Origin: Allygus modestus
Taxonomy: Eukaryota > Arthropoda > Insecta > Hemiptera > Cicadellidae
Length of the DNA: 64,000 bases
Direction: 5' to 3'
NCBI GenBank assembly: GCA_963675035.1
Contig: OY776112.1
Coordinates: 383,497,078-383,561,077 of the forward strand
Part shown: positions 42,329 to 55,171 of the stretch, in pieces
Position numbering within the stretch: the first letter of the stretch is position 1
Layout: the number at the start of each line of letters is the position of its first letter
The notes under the pieces: generated by a model
What the model was told of the DNA's origin: nothing
Seen by the model: only the letters and a program-made list of their open reading frames with translations
The model's database searches: none
Made by a program: the position numbers and the translations under genes

Positions 42329-43589
42329 CCTGGAGGGGAATTTTATTTTTCAAATTATTATCTTTAATACATAAGTTATTAGTTAACTATCCAACTCAAG
42401 TGAAATAAAACAAAAAATGTTTAATTACTGTCTTTTTTTAACTAATTATTACTGTCTTTATCTGTGGGATTAATATTTTATTGATATTTAAGAACATTTA
42501 TACAAAAATGGAATTTTCATTTCTATTACAAACTCAATTATACTGTAATTATTCGAGAACCCATTGTTTAATGCAGAAATGTAAACACTCTGAAACCTCA
42601 GTTCTTATGTAGAGCCATCAGTTATCAATACAGGCCTAGTTTCGATAACTTTCAATTTATACTGATTCTGAAAAATTATTGAATACTACACGGTAATTAG
42701 GCTAATAGAGTTATGCAAGCACGTTAAAGGAGAGGGGGGAGTGAAGTTTCGTTGGAGGAAGATCCTCGGAAGGAGGGAAGTTGCAGCGAGAGCATCGTCC
42801 AGAAGACAACTGGTGATCCATGCCATTTCTTTTATTATCTAATTTGATTATGTTTTAAATGAATTACCAAATTTCAAATTTATATTTTATTTCAGCTATC
42901 TCAATAATAATTATCGGTTTCCGAAATATAGATCATGTGGTTTATGTTGCTGGATGGCACGAATTGAGTTAATGCATATTATTAAATATAGTGTAGGGTA
43001 TCTGTTTCTTCCTGCCCCCATCTGACCTGGTGGGTTTTAAAACAGTTAAGTTTAGTTAAAAATACTTTTAAAGTTGGAATCCATGATCCTAAAACTTCTA
43101 CATTACAAACATCCAAATCAATTACCCAAAACTATATATATATGTAAGATAAATATCACATTTAAAGGCCCAAACATTACAAAAATAGACCTTAGAAAAA
43201 ACACAGTCGTAGATGACAACTTAAATAGATTGAAGAAGAAAACCTCTTACAACAAATGGGTTTATATTGGTAGAGTAGAAAGTGGCTACTAAATTTTGTC
43301 CACAGAAAGAAAAAAACAGTATGCTTAAGACAAATGCAAACTCGCAAGCATGCATAAAACCAGAAAGCCTAATTTAGTTCGGAGATATTAGATTTTTACC
43401 TCAGTATTATTTCCAAAAAATAATATATTTTGCAAATGTTTACTACTAATAATAGTGTATTAAGATTAGCAATACTATAATTTTAAAACATTTGAACTCT
43501 TTGGAAATTATTAGTTTAGGAACAATTACATAACTCAAAATACTGTTGCAATACCTAAACCTGAGAGCATAACAGCTTTTCTTTTTTAT
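42329..43589. other. Spacer; 72-codon ORF of unknown origin
   Basis: The ORF at 43074-43292 (+, starting MESMILKLLHYKHP) has no known motif and is not supported by repeats or splice sites. Confidence 0.35.
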
Positions 43590-44372
43590 CACCAATATCT
43601 CAATTATTTGTGAATGCATACATTGATAAACTTGGTATCATATGGTTGGGGCCTTCAAATGGTTGGGGCCTATCGATATTTGCAAAAAAACAAATTTTAG
43701 TCGATGGTCTCGTAGCAACATATTTGCGTACTCAGCCCTAATGTCATTCTTATGGATATAATAAGGGAAGTTTAATCCCCCCTTTAATTATCAACATAAA
43801 TTATAACAACTTTGTATGTTGCTTCACGAATTATGTTGATATTTGTAAAAAAAGTTTTTGTTTCTTGTTGCATACTCAGCCCCAATATTATTCTTACGGA
43901 GAATAAGTAAAACTTTATATTTTGCTTATTTTTGAACATATATTGATACAACTTGGTAATTAGCTTCATCTAGATCTGATCTATTAATACTAATATAAAA
44001 TACTCTTGGAGGGTTAAACCTGCATACACAGGGACGTTGTTTTATTCCATGTTATTCTTATGGAAAATAAATTAAATGCTATTTCTCCTTTATTTATGAA
44101 TATAATTTGGAGAAACTTAGTACGTGCATTTATTCCTGTGGTTATGATATATTTATATTTGAAAAGAATTCCCAGTTTTAGTCTCCCTTGATAAGGCAAA
44201 CTTGCGTAGACTGTTCAATGTTATTCTTACGGAGGAAAAATAAGATGTAATTCCTTACTAATTTATCTATATTCTTTGGTTAAATTAAACTGGGTAATCT
44301 TGTTAACGTGTTGGGGAGGTAAACATATTGGAAATTCATTGAGTACGCAGGTTTTCTGTGACGTAGGTATTT
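43590..44372 (+). mobile_element. Family A right module, copy A5
   Basis: Lacks the left end and microsatellite. Four diverged internal units contain (A)TGTTATTCTTAYGGA at about 43743, 43888, 44055 and 44219. It ends with GGAAATTCATTGAGTACGCAG, GTTTTCTGTGACG and GTAGGTATTTGA. Older and more diverged than A4. Confidence 0.65.
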
Positions 44373-44559
44373 GATTATAAGATTACTTATGTTTTTATAT
44401 AGAGTTATAAGGCTTAGTGTTCTACGCAAACTATATAACATTTGTCCAGTAAATGGGTCGAAACACTCAGATCAGTAGGCCTACGTCTGGCAGGTTCTAA
44501 TACTATATTAAATTATTTCCTCATTAGATGTCATTTGCCATAAATGACTGTAGCTGTAA

Positions 44560-45769
44560 CTTGTCCTAGGGGGACGAACGCACGGTCCTTATAAAGACGG
44601 CTTGAGTACGCACGGTGGGTTTCAGCTCCGTTCTAGAACGTACAAATTGTTGTTCCTCGCTAGGCTATATGTGGGAAGGAGGTGTCATCGCAGTATAAGC
44701 ATAATTTACAACTATTGCATATATTTGCATATGGTTAGGTCCTCGTAAGTACCAACATATCTGGGATTCTATCAACAAAAAACTCAGATTAGTTATGAAG
44801 TGTATTTGTACATTTTAATTTGCTGTGAACCTGTCACCTATAAGTGTGAAAAAGGCAGATTCATAGGAAAACATTTCTAAATTACATCAATCAAGATGTC
44901 CTGATACAATTTACACTGTGTCTAAGTCCTCGCAATATATCTATGTGTCATTTTAGGAGATGTCCTCGCAGGATAATCCTACGATACAAATTATGTGTAT
45001 TACTGGTCCTCGCAAGCACTGGCAGATGCGGGTCCTCGTAAGAAACAGACACATTTTAGTTTTTGTATTGTATTTATACTTTTTTAACTTAAAATCTCTC
45101 CAATAGCGTAAAAACGACCGTTTCATAGTAATTATTGGTTTAACTAAATAGTTCACATAGTCCTTGTAAGATTTATACCTCGTCAAGGGCCTCGCAAGAT
45201 ATCTATATCTTATGTGTAAGTAAGGGTCCTCGCAAGATAAACTATGACACAACTAATGTGTATTATCGGTGGGTGGGCTGGTCCTCGGAAGCACTGGAAG
45301 ATGCGGGTCCTCGTAAGAAACAGACACATTTTAGTTTTTTTATTGTATTTATACTTTTTTAACTTAAAATCCCTCCAATAGCGTAAAAACGACAGATTCA
45401 TAGTAATTAATGGATTAACTAAATAGTTCAAATGGCCCTCGTAAGATTTATACCTCGTCAAGGTCCTCGCAAGATATCTATGTCATATGTGTAAGTAAGG
45501 GTCCTCGCAAGGTAGTATACGATGCAAACAGTGGTGTGTAATATGTGTGTCAACAGGTCCTCGCAAGTGCAGGCAGATGCGGAGTCCTCGTAAGAAAAAG
45601 ACACTATTTTTTTTTTTGGAGTGCCTTTAAACTTTTTTTATGAACCTTTTCCCTAATACTGAAACCAACATCCGTATCATATTTTTGTATTTTATTATCA
45701 ACCCGATCTAGTGGTCCTCATAAGAATGCCACAGCGTCAAAGTCCTCGCAAGGTACCCTATGTACGTAT

Positions 45770-45770
<1 letters not shown>
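44560..45770. repeat. CCTCGCAAG-motif tandem array, copy C2
   Basis: About 18 copies of (G)GTCCTCG(C/T)AAG in one orientation, embedded in ~275-bp tandem units beginning near 44730, 45005, 45281 and 45556. Units at 45005 and 45281 are close in sequence: both contain GATGCGGGTCCTCGTAAGAA and CAATAGCGTAAAAACGAC. Minus ORFs (99 and 83 codons) are parallel translations of successive units and not separate genes. Confidence 0.8.

Positions 45771-45771
<1 letters not shown>

Positions 45772-45820
<49 letters not shown>
45772..45820. repeat. (GT)n microsatellite joining C2 to element A6
   Basis: Pure GT run directly followed by CCGTGAGCACGATAACTC. Confidence 0.95.
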
Positions 45821-45823
<3 letters not shown>

Positions 45824-46613
45824 GTGAGCACGATAACTCTCGTAAAAATTATCCGATTTTGATGAAATTTAGTATAAAAATGTAAAGGAACATTTATGGC
45901 TTTAAGTTTGAAAACCAGCCAGATCGCTCCATCCGAAGGGGTATTTTGGGGGGGTTTTGTACCCCAAAAATTTTTTTTAATTTTTTACGTATAATTTTGG
46001 AAATAGTCAAATTTTAGTTTTTACCATTGGATTCAGCTTAAAAAACACACTATTTGGTATTCTGATCATTCCTCTACGTTAATTTGTTACCGATATATTG
46101 AAAGTGCTAAAGACAGTACGTTGTCTAATGTTATTCAAATGGAGGAAAATACAAAATGTATATCTCGCCGATTTATGAAGTATACTGACGAAACTTGGTA
46201 TACGGCTTCATATGGTTGTGTTCCATTGATATTTGCTAAAAAAAAAACATTTTCTAAAGGCTCCCTTAGCAGCAAACCTGCGTTCTCAGCCCCATGTTAT
46301 TCTTATGGATTATAATTAAATGCTATGTCTCCTTTAATTATTAACATAAATGAATAAAGACTGGTATATGACTTCACCTAGATGAGTTATATTGATATTA
46401 GCATGAAACCCCATTTTTTTGTTCCTTGATGCAGCAAACCTGCGTACTCAGCCCCAATGTTATTCTTATGGAGAATAATTAAAATTGTATATATTGCTTA
46501 TTTGTGAATATGTTTTTATGAAACTTGGTAAGTGGCTTTATGTAGTATTAAAATAGTTATATCTCCATTGGAAATTCGCTGAGTGTGCAGGTTTGCTGCG
46601 ACGGGGGTATTTA
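45821..46613 (+). mobile_element. Family A right module, copy A6
   Basis: From CCGTGAGCACGATAACTCTC through ATTTTGATGAAATTTAGTAT and three units with TGTTATTC(T/A)TATGGA to the end, GGAAATTCGCTGAGTGTGCAG and GTTTGCTGCGACGGGG. The left module of family A is missing; the CCTCGCAAG array takes its place across the GT tract. Confidence 0.75.
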
Positions 46614-48142
46614 TATATAAAAGGTGTTCCTTTTATCAAATTTACAATATTATACCTTATCAAAATTATTTTTTTTATATTCTGTAACCTTTAAAATTCC
46701 GGTTAGCCTTTTACAATGTCAAACCTCGAGGGTGAGAGTGTTTTACATTCTGAACTACGTTGTTTCGTTATTAAATCGTAGTTTTATCCAAGTCTTGTTA
46801 GTCTGATATATACTCGAAGTAGTACAGAGGCGGGGTTTTGGGTGATGTCCAGAGTAACACCCCCGCCCCTACATTTCTATTCCTCTCTATACTCCTTAAT
46901 GTTGCCCACTTATCAACTCGGTTGGCACATCTTTTAACAGAATTGCTCGCAAATATTTCTGGGTTTTTACTACAATTATGGTTAACTTTAGCACGGCAGT
47001 GTAAAGCATAACAATGTGTGCTACTTACTATTCTTCAATTCGTAATTATTTCCAAATTAAGTTGTATCCATTGAGTGTTTATCAATTCAACTAATATAAT
47101 ATAATCAGATGAATTTTCAGTTTCTTGTTCTTACAAAAGACTGGTTCAAGGGGGATGTAATTCATTTTCAAGTTCGTTACCAGCTAATTATAATTTTTTT
47201 TATCTCCTACGAAAACTACAATTTCGAAGAAGTACATGGGTTTAGTTACATGGGTTATCACCTTCATTCGATTGATAACACTAACCATAAAAAGTATGTC
47301 TCATCCCCCCTCGGTTACAACCCTGCATCCCTCAATTACGAAGCAGTAAAGTCCAAGTTTCGTGATTCTCGCTGTAAAATCTGATAGTATGTTGGGTTAC
47401 ATTAAGTTTAACAAGTTATTGCTCTTTTTAAAAGGCAGACTTCCGTGGAAGTTTTCGCATGAGAAGGTAATAGGGTAAATATGCCTTAAGTACGTCAGTT
47501 CACTCCTCAGTCTATACAAGCCGATCACGAACTCAAATAAACTCCGTGCGAGGACTAGCCCCGCAGTGAGAAATAGCCTTGATAACGGATATTTGAAACG
47601 AGTCGGCGCTTACCGAGTCGTTCATGACGTTGTCGTTTGAGCTGAAGAACTATCGGAATTCGGTAAACTCCTTTATTTATACATAATAATTTAACATCCA
47701 TAAAAATATATATTATAAAATGTAATTCTTTCCTCTTAGTGTTTAAAACATTATTTGCCCCAATCGGAACACCGCCATCTCCACACGTGTCCACGACACT
47801 CCTCGCCCCTCTTCATATCAGCTCAACCTTCATCCCCCTAAGTAGGTCTGGGCCGAGGCGGTTTCCACTGTGATGTTTCCCAGCGTTCGCGTGTGGTTTT
47901 CGTCGCAGCTTGTTTTCATCCGCTCCCTCATGTTTCCGCTTCATTTACCATGTTGAAGGGCGGTCTTGCAGATCTTCCAAACATATCGAACCGTCTTGCC
48001 CTCCCAGAAAATCCCATATATAATAAAGAGGGGGAGGAGGGGGGTTAGTACAGTTTTCTGATGATGAGGTAAAAGGGTATTTTTATATGTTCCGTTATTA
48101 GGCTAAATGGCGGGTTAGTTTAGTAATTTAAATAAAATAAAA
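46614..48142. other. Intron DNA; 91-codon ORF without recognised domain
   Basis: The ORF at 47109-47384 (+) has no recognised domain or context. A moderately GC-rich stretch lies at 47750-48010. Nothing else is supported. Confidence 0.35.
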
Positions 48143-48195
48143 TAAATAATAATTAACCAATAATAATAATAATAATTATTATTATTATTAGTAAT
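48143..48195. repeat. (AAT)n/(ATT)n palindromic microsatellite
   Basis: AATAATAATAATAAT followed by TATTATTATTATTA forms a self-complementary run. Confidence 0.85.
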
Positions 48196-49199
48196 TAATT
48201 TACTAATAATTTTTAGTAAATTTTTCGTCTATTCACCTAGTTGGAGTAGTTTGCTGAAACGTAAATGGCATTTCTAACCGTTTATGTGACATTTATCTTC
48301 GTCTGGATGTCCTGGATTTTAGATTGTTCATTTAATATACAGTATATGTGTGTTATTAGTAAATTACAAATGTTCCAAAACATTAAAATATATTATTTTG
48401 TCAATATTATTTTGTAATTATATCTTATACACATTTTACTGGTAGTTGCTTTATGCTTATAGCCAGTTTGTGGCTTATATAAGGGACAACTCATCTTTTT
48501 ATTTAAATTAAAATAATCATAAAGAATCCCGGCCGTGGAGAGGATGGCTAGTTATAATGAAAGAACCAAGTCCTAGTTGTTGACAATCCCACAACGAGCT
48601 CATAAAAGTCTAAACCTATTTCAACCACGCAGAATACGAGTACGTTGTCTACATAGAACGAGAATTACGTAAAGTCCACGTGAATTATTTAAATGAAGAT
48701 TTTCATCAGACTTTGTTTGAACGAGCGACGAGGCAAATTCATCAAACGAGGCACTGCAGGGTATTCCTAACGGGCAAAGCGATGTTTTAAATATTAATTA
48801 CGTTCGGCCGGCATGTTGGGCGTGTCGCTGCGTGCGCGTGTGCTTGTGTGCATGCGTGTATTATGCGACAAACTGGGCATTGACGTCGTTTATAGGCGTC
48901 CCCAACGTGTGTTTAGTGTGGGATATTAGGTGACCTGCAGCTAAATTAACCGTTTGAAAATATGCTTGGTTGTTCGACAGACCGTAAATGTGTGAAAAAG
49001 AAATTACAGTACGTGTCGGATGTAGGGTGATCTGCCATGGAGCATATCATTAGTACCGGTTGATTGGTTTTATATTTGTATGATATACCCCTACGCGCAG
49101 AAAACAGGCCATGATGCGGAGGAGGTGAGTCGCAGGGGGGGGGGGGGTAAGAAGGAGAGAGAGATGGGGTTGAGCGGAATGGGAACCCATGTTCCAGAA
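48196..49199. other. Spacer with CpG-rich patch and a G13 run
   Basis: 48760-49030 is CpG-rich (CGTTCGGCCGGCATG, GACGTC). A run of 13 G lies at about 49135-49147. No exon recognised. Confidence 0.35.
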
Positions 49200-49970
49200 A
49201 CTAGAGATGTACTAAACGATTACTTTGCCGTACCGGTTACAACGGATACGAGTACAGCTTGGTACCGAGTACCGAGTAGCGACTACTTTGTAATCGCGAT
49301 TACTTGTGCGACGACTCCTATCGAGTTCTGGTACTTCCTGCACTCGCCTTTCCTACCTGTATCCTATGCACACTAACGACTCCTGATTACAATTAAACAA
49401 CACGAATATTTATACTTTTCAATGGCACTACCGAGTAAATTGCATAGCAAAGAGTACATAATATTTCTACTCAGTCCTAACAACCAGCATTTAAATAAAC
49501 ATTTCAGACATAGTATTATCTCTCCTTTAAGTTTATTTCAGGTAATTTAAGTTTATAATCAGGTATCAAAAAGTAATGATTCGTCATATTACTGAACTTA
49601 TTGAATGGTGAACAAAATCTCCATTTAATTTGTAATAATTTGCCACTGTCACTCTGATTACTTTACACTGTTTTTGTAACGATGGATACTTTTTGTGAGG
49701 CGAAAACAAGTACAAAGTAGCGATTACAGATACTTGGACCCACCTAGTTATAGGTCGTTTGTATACTTTGGCTTGATTACAAGTACCACGAATACTAGAA
49801 AAATTCTAGTACCTGTGAGAAGTATCCCGTCCCGACCGAACACGACTACTGAAAGTAGCCGCGATTACTTTGTATCTGGTACTCGACAGCTACAGTATCC
49901 GGATACTTTTTGTGAGGCGAGTAACAAGTACAAAGTAGCGATTACAGATACTTGGACCCACCTCTACCAG
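49200..49970. repeat. Cluster of GTACTCG/GATTACTTTG repeats with a 217-bp-offset duplication
   Basis: GGATACTTTTTGTGAGGCGA ... GTACAAAGTAGCGATTACAG ... ATACTTGGACCCACCT occurs at 49684-49746 and again at 49901-49963. Related text at 49208-49330 (CGATTACTTTGCCGTACCGG, GGTACCGAGTACCGAGTAGC) contains inverted partners. ORFs here (98 and 95 codons) share the translated repeat. Confidence 0.7.
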
Positions 49971-50920
49971 AAACCAGTTTAGTCGGACATCGCCAAACAG
50001 TAAATAGTTCCCAATTGAATTCAGTAGTTTACGGCACTGCCTTAACCGTTGGGTAACTTATTGAGAAAATGCGAAGAACTTAGATAGCAATCGCAATGTG
50101 AACTGACTCTTTTACTGTATAAGATGTTATAAATACGTCATTATATATAGCATATCACTCTACTTTGAAAAATAAAAAATGCTTTCACCTTTTGGATTAT
50201 TGCTATTTATTCTCCACTTCTTACTTTTATCTTTCCACTTTTTATTAGGATAGGACTACTTCTTCATATTTTTTTTAAGTATTAATGTAGTTCATCTCAT
50301 ATGCAGAGTGTTGAGAAAGGGTCATTACAAACTTCGGGCGCTGGTAGTACTTATCAATTTGAACAAAACATTTGATATAAACATAGGTCGAAAAATTGTC
50401 CGTTTAGTCGCTAGCCGGAATTTTGTATTTGTAACAAAACAATTATTACCTCGATAACTAGTAAAGCAACAAAAACTAAACTTTGCACTACGTTAAATAA
50501 CCAAAGAATAAAAAAATAAAAAAATATTAAATTGTTTTAAATATTTTCAAAATTACGCCCGTTTTGAAGTTCTTGTTGTATAGTTTTCTTTTTCTGTATT
50601 TGAAGTTTTTGTTATTTTTAAGTCATATAACAAACAAACCATTAATTTTATAAGATACTAAAAAAGATAAACATTCTTATGACAAATCTAATTACGCTTT
50701 ATTCAACGCAATCCGTCAACGCATCAGCGAGACGGAATACACTTTTAAGGTTTGCTTGCATACGTGGGGGACAACAATCAGCCAAATGAGTGAGTAATGG
50801 GGACAACATACCCAAATGCACTGCTTCTTGTCCCCGACTTTTACAAGCAAACCTTAAAAGTGCATTTTCTCGCTTATTCGTTGACAGATTGCGATGAAAA
50901 GTTGTCATTATGTTCCTTTT
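49971..50920. other. AT-rich spacer, nothing recognised
   Basis: No gene. CTTTTAAGGTTTGCTTG (50742) and its near-inverse CAAGCAAACCTTAAAAG (50844) form an inverted repeat about 85 bp apart, possibly a small element. Confidence 0.4.
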
Positions 50921-51054
50921 AGCGAATTTCCCCTATAGGGAAGAAACTATTACCGAAGGTGGCATGTTAAGACTTAAGCCCAAGACCATGATAGATTTTC
51001 ATTTTGAGGTCCCCAGATGCCAAAAACACCATTCGTTCAATTTTGTATATATGT

Positions 51055-51123
<69 letters not shown>

Positions 51124-51146
51124 CGTGCGTGCGTGCGTGCGTGCGT

Positions 51147-51191
<45 letters not shown>

Positions 51192-51541
51192 TGTGTGTGT
51201 CCGTAAGCACGATAACTCTCGTAAAAAAGGTCCTATCTCGATGAAATTTGGCACAAATGTTTAAAGTAGGCTACTATTTATTTGAACGAGTTCGAAACCA
51301 GACGAATCAGACGAGTTCTATTGATATTTTCATAAAAACCCATTATTTTTTGTTCCTTGTGGTAGCAATCCTGCGTACTCATCCCCAATGCTATTCTTAT
51401 GGGGAATAATTCATATTTTAAATATTGCTTATTGGTGAACATATTTCTTATAAATCTTGGTAAGTAGTTTATTGTGTTATTAAGACATATATATTCATTG
51501 GAAATTCGTTGAGTAGGCAGGTTTGCTGCAACGGGGTTATT
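50921..51541 (+). mobile_element. Family A element, copy A7, internally deleted
   Basis: AGCGAATTTCCCCTATAGGG at 50921, left block intact, a long GT/GC microsatellite (51055-51200), GTCCGTAAGCACGATAACTC, ATGAAATTTGGCACAAATG. It then jumps, with most units lost, to the last unit and the end (GGAAATTCGTTGAGTAGGCAG, GTTTGCTGCAACGGGG). Confidence 0.8.
51055..51200. repeat. (GT)n(GC)n(GT)n microsatellite
   Basis: Long GT run interrupted by CGCGCGCGTGCGTGCGTGCG. Six overlapping ORFs here are cysteine/valine or threonine/histidine repeats and are artefacts. Confidence 0.95.
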
Positions 51542-54500
51542 ACATTTCCTTTTCTCATTTCCAACAGGCCTATACTACTGTTAAACTGGTTTTCTCATTC
51601 CAAAACGATTTAGCATTATTCCGAAATACATTTAAAACACCTAATAAGTATATACACTGAATTCTTGTTTTATTTTTATAAACAAGTAAATATTGTTTTA
51701 AAACACGCATATCAACACGCTTCGCTATTTCAACGTGTAACCAGTGATTGAGATGCAAAGTTTCAGGGCATTTTGTAACCCTTTGCGGGATCAACTCCCC
51801 CCCACAACCCAGGTGCCCAAGGGCGTTGACAGTCTGTTGATTGATGCGGAAATTTAAAAAACATTCGAACACATCACCCTTCCCCCCTTTACAGCCCCCG
51901 GCGACGGCGTCTACCCTTCAATCGGTGATATTGGCCGGCACGTTTGACCGGCACACGCGAAGCCATTTTTATCCTTTCAAAGAAAAATATCATCCCTCGT
52001 GATTATTTTGTTATCGAATCATTGTACATTTTGATTTAGCTGTTGTGTTAACGGAGGTTTCGCAAATATATTACCATAAAGGATTGGTTAGTCTATTTTA
52101 AAATGGGGATGTATATTTTTTGCTGTATATAATACAATATGTACTATAGGTTTTTGTATGTTAAGTTACGGCTGTTTTGGTGTTATATTTTTTAAATGTT
52201 TTGTAATAGACGTACTTTTTATCCCATCAAATGCATTCTCACTATTTGATGCTCTTCACAACTATTTCTATTGAAAATATAATGCAAAATAACCTGCGTA
52301 CTCCCTATGTACGAATCATATATTCTTCACGTCCGAGCAAAACAGTGAATTGCAAACCATCCACAACACCTGGTTTATTAAGATTTGTTGTGTTGAATGC
52401 GTATTCAATTGAGTGTTATTTTTCTGTAAACACGAGTACCTGTTGTAAGCTTTGAAGGCCTGTGGGTTTGCTCAGCTCTGTGCACGATTGTAAATTGAGA
52501 TTTCTGAAAATCCACGCCTCGACCTCTTGCAATTGCCATATCATCCGTTGAGTAGTGGTTTGGATCTCTCACGTACAAAAAGCATGTATGCATAATACAT
52601 ATGAAGCTTTCCAATTGATTTTCTATTGCAAATTAGTTTTTAAGCTCGCCGAGCGCATTATCATTTATCGCGGCGTGGCGCTAAGCCTCGCGGACGGGCC
52701 ATCACTCCCTCAGCTTTGCGATATTAATGATTGCATTGAGTCTTAGTTGCTTATCAATTAGACTGCCCCCCCCCCTGGCGCGCTACTTTCCTCTGAATAA
52801 ATAAACTTTGATTAATTACTGTAATCTTATAAGATTTCAGTTTGATGAAAGTTTTTTTTTTACTGGCGGCTGAATTGATTAATTTATTGGGTAGATAATT
52901 GTGGGTTGCTTCTGAAATTCGTGATTGCTATTTTACGGATTTATTCTGATCCAAACGATGGTAAAACCCCAAATATGTTGTGGTATTGAGGTACACACTT
53001 TTCAACTAGCCCTTTGACATAATCCAAATGTTAATGCATTAGACACAATGTCTTTATAGTACTATGGGTTATAAAACGGATGTTGTTTTATCACTTTTGT
53101 GTGAAATCTATTGGGCGGTGAACGTTATTTGGCGGAGGTATATACAACTGACCTAGTCCCTACAGCTTTGGACCTTAATTTGTTAGTAGTTTTCGTGCTC
53201 TTAATAGACGCATTTACAAACAGAACATTCATTATCTGTTTTAGTATGGTGTAAAAATGTTTGCACAGTGGTTAGTTAATGGTTTGTGGAATCTTAATTC
53301 TTTTTTTAAAGGGAAGAAACTTTTTTAACCTGAGAATGATCGATATATTAAGGATTCTGTGACAGTTGACGAATATACTGTAGTGAAATGCATTGAAGTT
53401 TCAGAAGGGGGTTTCAAGGTTTCAAAACCTATCCTCTCGCCAGTCTGACAGGATGTTCTACATCCTCTTGGCTTTGACAAGGCACTTTTTTTATTATTGT
53501 CTTATGTATGTTGGTTTTGGGACCAACGTGTTGCTAGGCTATTTGGGTTTGCCCACCCCCACTACTTACCTTCTACTTTTATATACACTTTGTCAGTCTT
53601 AGTTTAACGCACTCTCAGTTTTAGTTCTGTGTAAGTCGTGGTGGTCACTTCTGTCATGTAAGTTACTCAGTGTATAAGCTCTTCTCTCCTCTACTAGCTC
53701 TGTGTTGGTCAATGTTCCTGTGTTAATCCTTAAACCTTAAATCATGTTAAATTCTAATTTTGATCAGAAAGAACTCATTTGGGCTTAACAAGTATTCAGA
53801 CCAAAATATTACACTACCAAACCAGACGTTTTCTTTTTTAATGTAGCATCAGTAGTCGAAGAACAATTATCATTATCATTACTACGTCAAATATCTTATC
53901 ACATTGACTTAAGCATTACTCAGCTTTACCTTGACTTTTTACTTCGTGTTGACTCTAAGTATTAGGATGCAATAACTAAAACATTAACTAAAAACTCTAT
54001 ACACATCAGTACTTCTCGTTGAAATTTGAAATAAATTTAATTTTAAAATTTAACTGGCTATCCGCTGTCGAAGGGATTTGTACGGTGAACCTCTCAAACA
54101 TCCAAGCTGAGAAAGCGAGACTGCAAGATTTCATTTTATTTCAAAGATTGTAGAAGCATCAATATCTTTAATAGAAAGACCGTCGTCTCTTCGGTCCCAA
54201 CCGTGGCAACGGTCCAAGTCCACCATCCCGCAAATGCATTGGAAGCGGAACAGCGGAACCGTATTGATGGGTCCCCTCATTGTTCCGTTAATGGCTTCGC
54301 CGAAATCACTCGTACTCTCAAACATTTACCCCGATACATTCGCGTATCTAGTTCAATGGGGTGTGTGGTTCTGTTGGGCGATAGTTATTGATAGCATATA
54401 AAATGTTTTCAGAAATGTTATCTATTTTGTAATGAAAATTGTATTAATGTTTCTGTAATTCGATAACAACTGTTTGTAAACGTCACATTCATTTTACTTA

Positions 54501-55171
54501 CGACCATGTAATTCATCCACGATAGTTTTCACGTGGTTAATGGTATTTTTAAACTATAATAAAGTGGTAATTAAAATGACGTATCGATTACTCTGAGGTT
54601 GTGAGCTCTTCACGTGAATAAAATTCTTGATCGTACATTTTACGTTTAAATATCGGGTTAGCAAAAAACTGGCTCCAGAAAAGTAATCCAGTAAAACGCC
54701 TGCGTCATTTACAAGTTAAATTTTTGGGTATTTTTCTAACCAGAAACAATAGAGAACGGGGACTTTTCTGGTTGGAGTTTTCCATGGACCAAGCTGAATA
54801 GTGAGTGACCAAATCGATCAACGTGGTTTCATTTCGATCAAATAATGTATTTCCTAGTATAATTCATAGATTTAGATTCGCGACCTAACCTAACCTAGAG
54901 TCAGCTTTAGCTGCCGCCATATTGATGTCGACAATGACGTTTGCGTTTCTTTATGGTCTACATTTCTGGGAGTATTTTTCTGGCGCCTATTCCGGGCTAG
55001 CGAGTCGGCACTTGGTTCGGAATTCACTACAAACTCCTCGTCCCTATTTGTCCAGTATCAATCGGCTGTTCAATAACGATCGAATCTCATCAGCAAGAGG
55101 ATAATCAGCAACACGGTTGAACGAGCAGGTTTTGTGTCACTATCGCAGTGATTTAGTTACAGTTTATTATA
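51542..55171. other. Intron DNA, no gene supported; a short CCTAA run
   Basis: CpG-richer patches lie at 51880-51970 and 52640-52780. ORFs on both strands near 54130-54390 overlap each other and carry no domain. CCTAACCTAACCTA at 54883-54896 is the arthropod telomere-type pentamer in a very short interstitial run. Confidence 0.4.

Noticed and set aside
44953..45461. Two similar minus-strand ORFs that look like paralogous genes
   Set aside because: They lie in successive ~275-bp units of the CCTCGCAAG array. Similarity comes from the DNA repeat, and there are no domains.
51004..51264. Several overlapping ORFs of 75-98 codons rich in Cys/Val or Thr/His
   Set aside because: They are translations of the GT/GC microsatellite in different frames.
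54131..54391. Overlapping ORFs on both strands (64 and 62 codons) in GC-richer sequence
   Set aside because: No domain, no splice context, and mutually overlapping. Chance is more likely.
54883..54896. CCTAACCTAACCTA as an interstitial telomere
   Set aside because: Only about three pentamers. Too short to claim a telomeric insertion, though it fits an arthropod genome.
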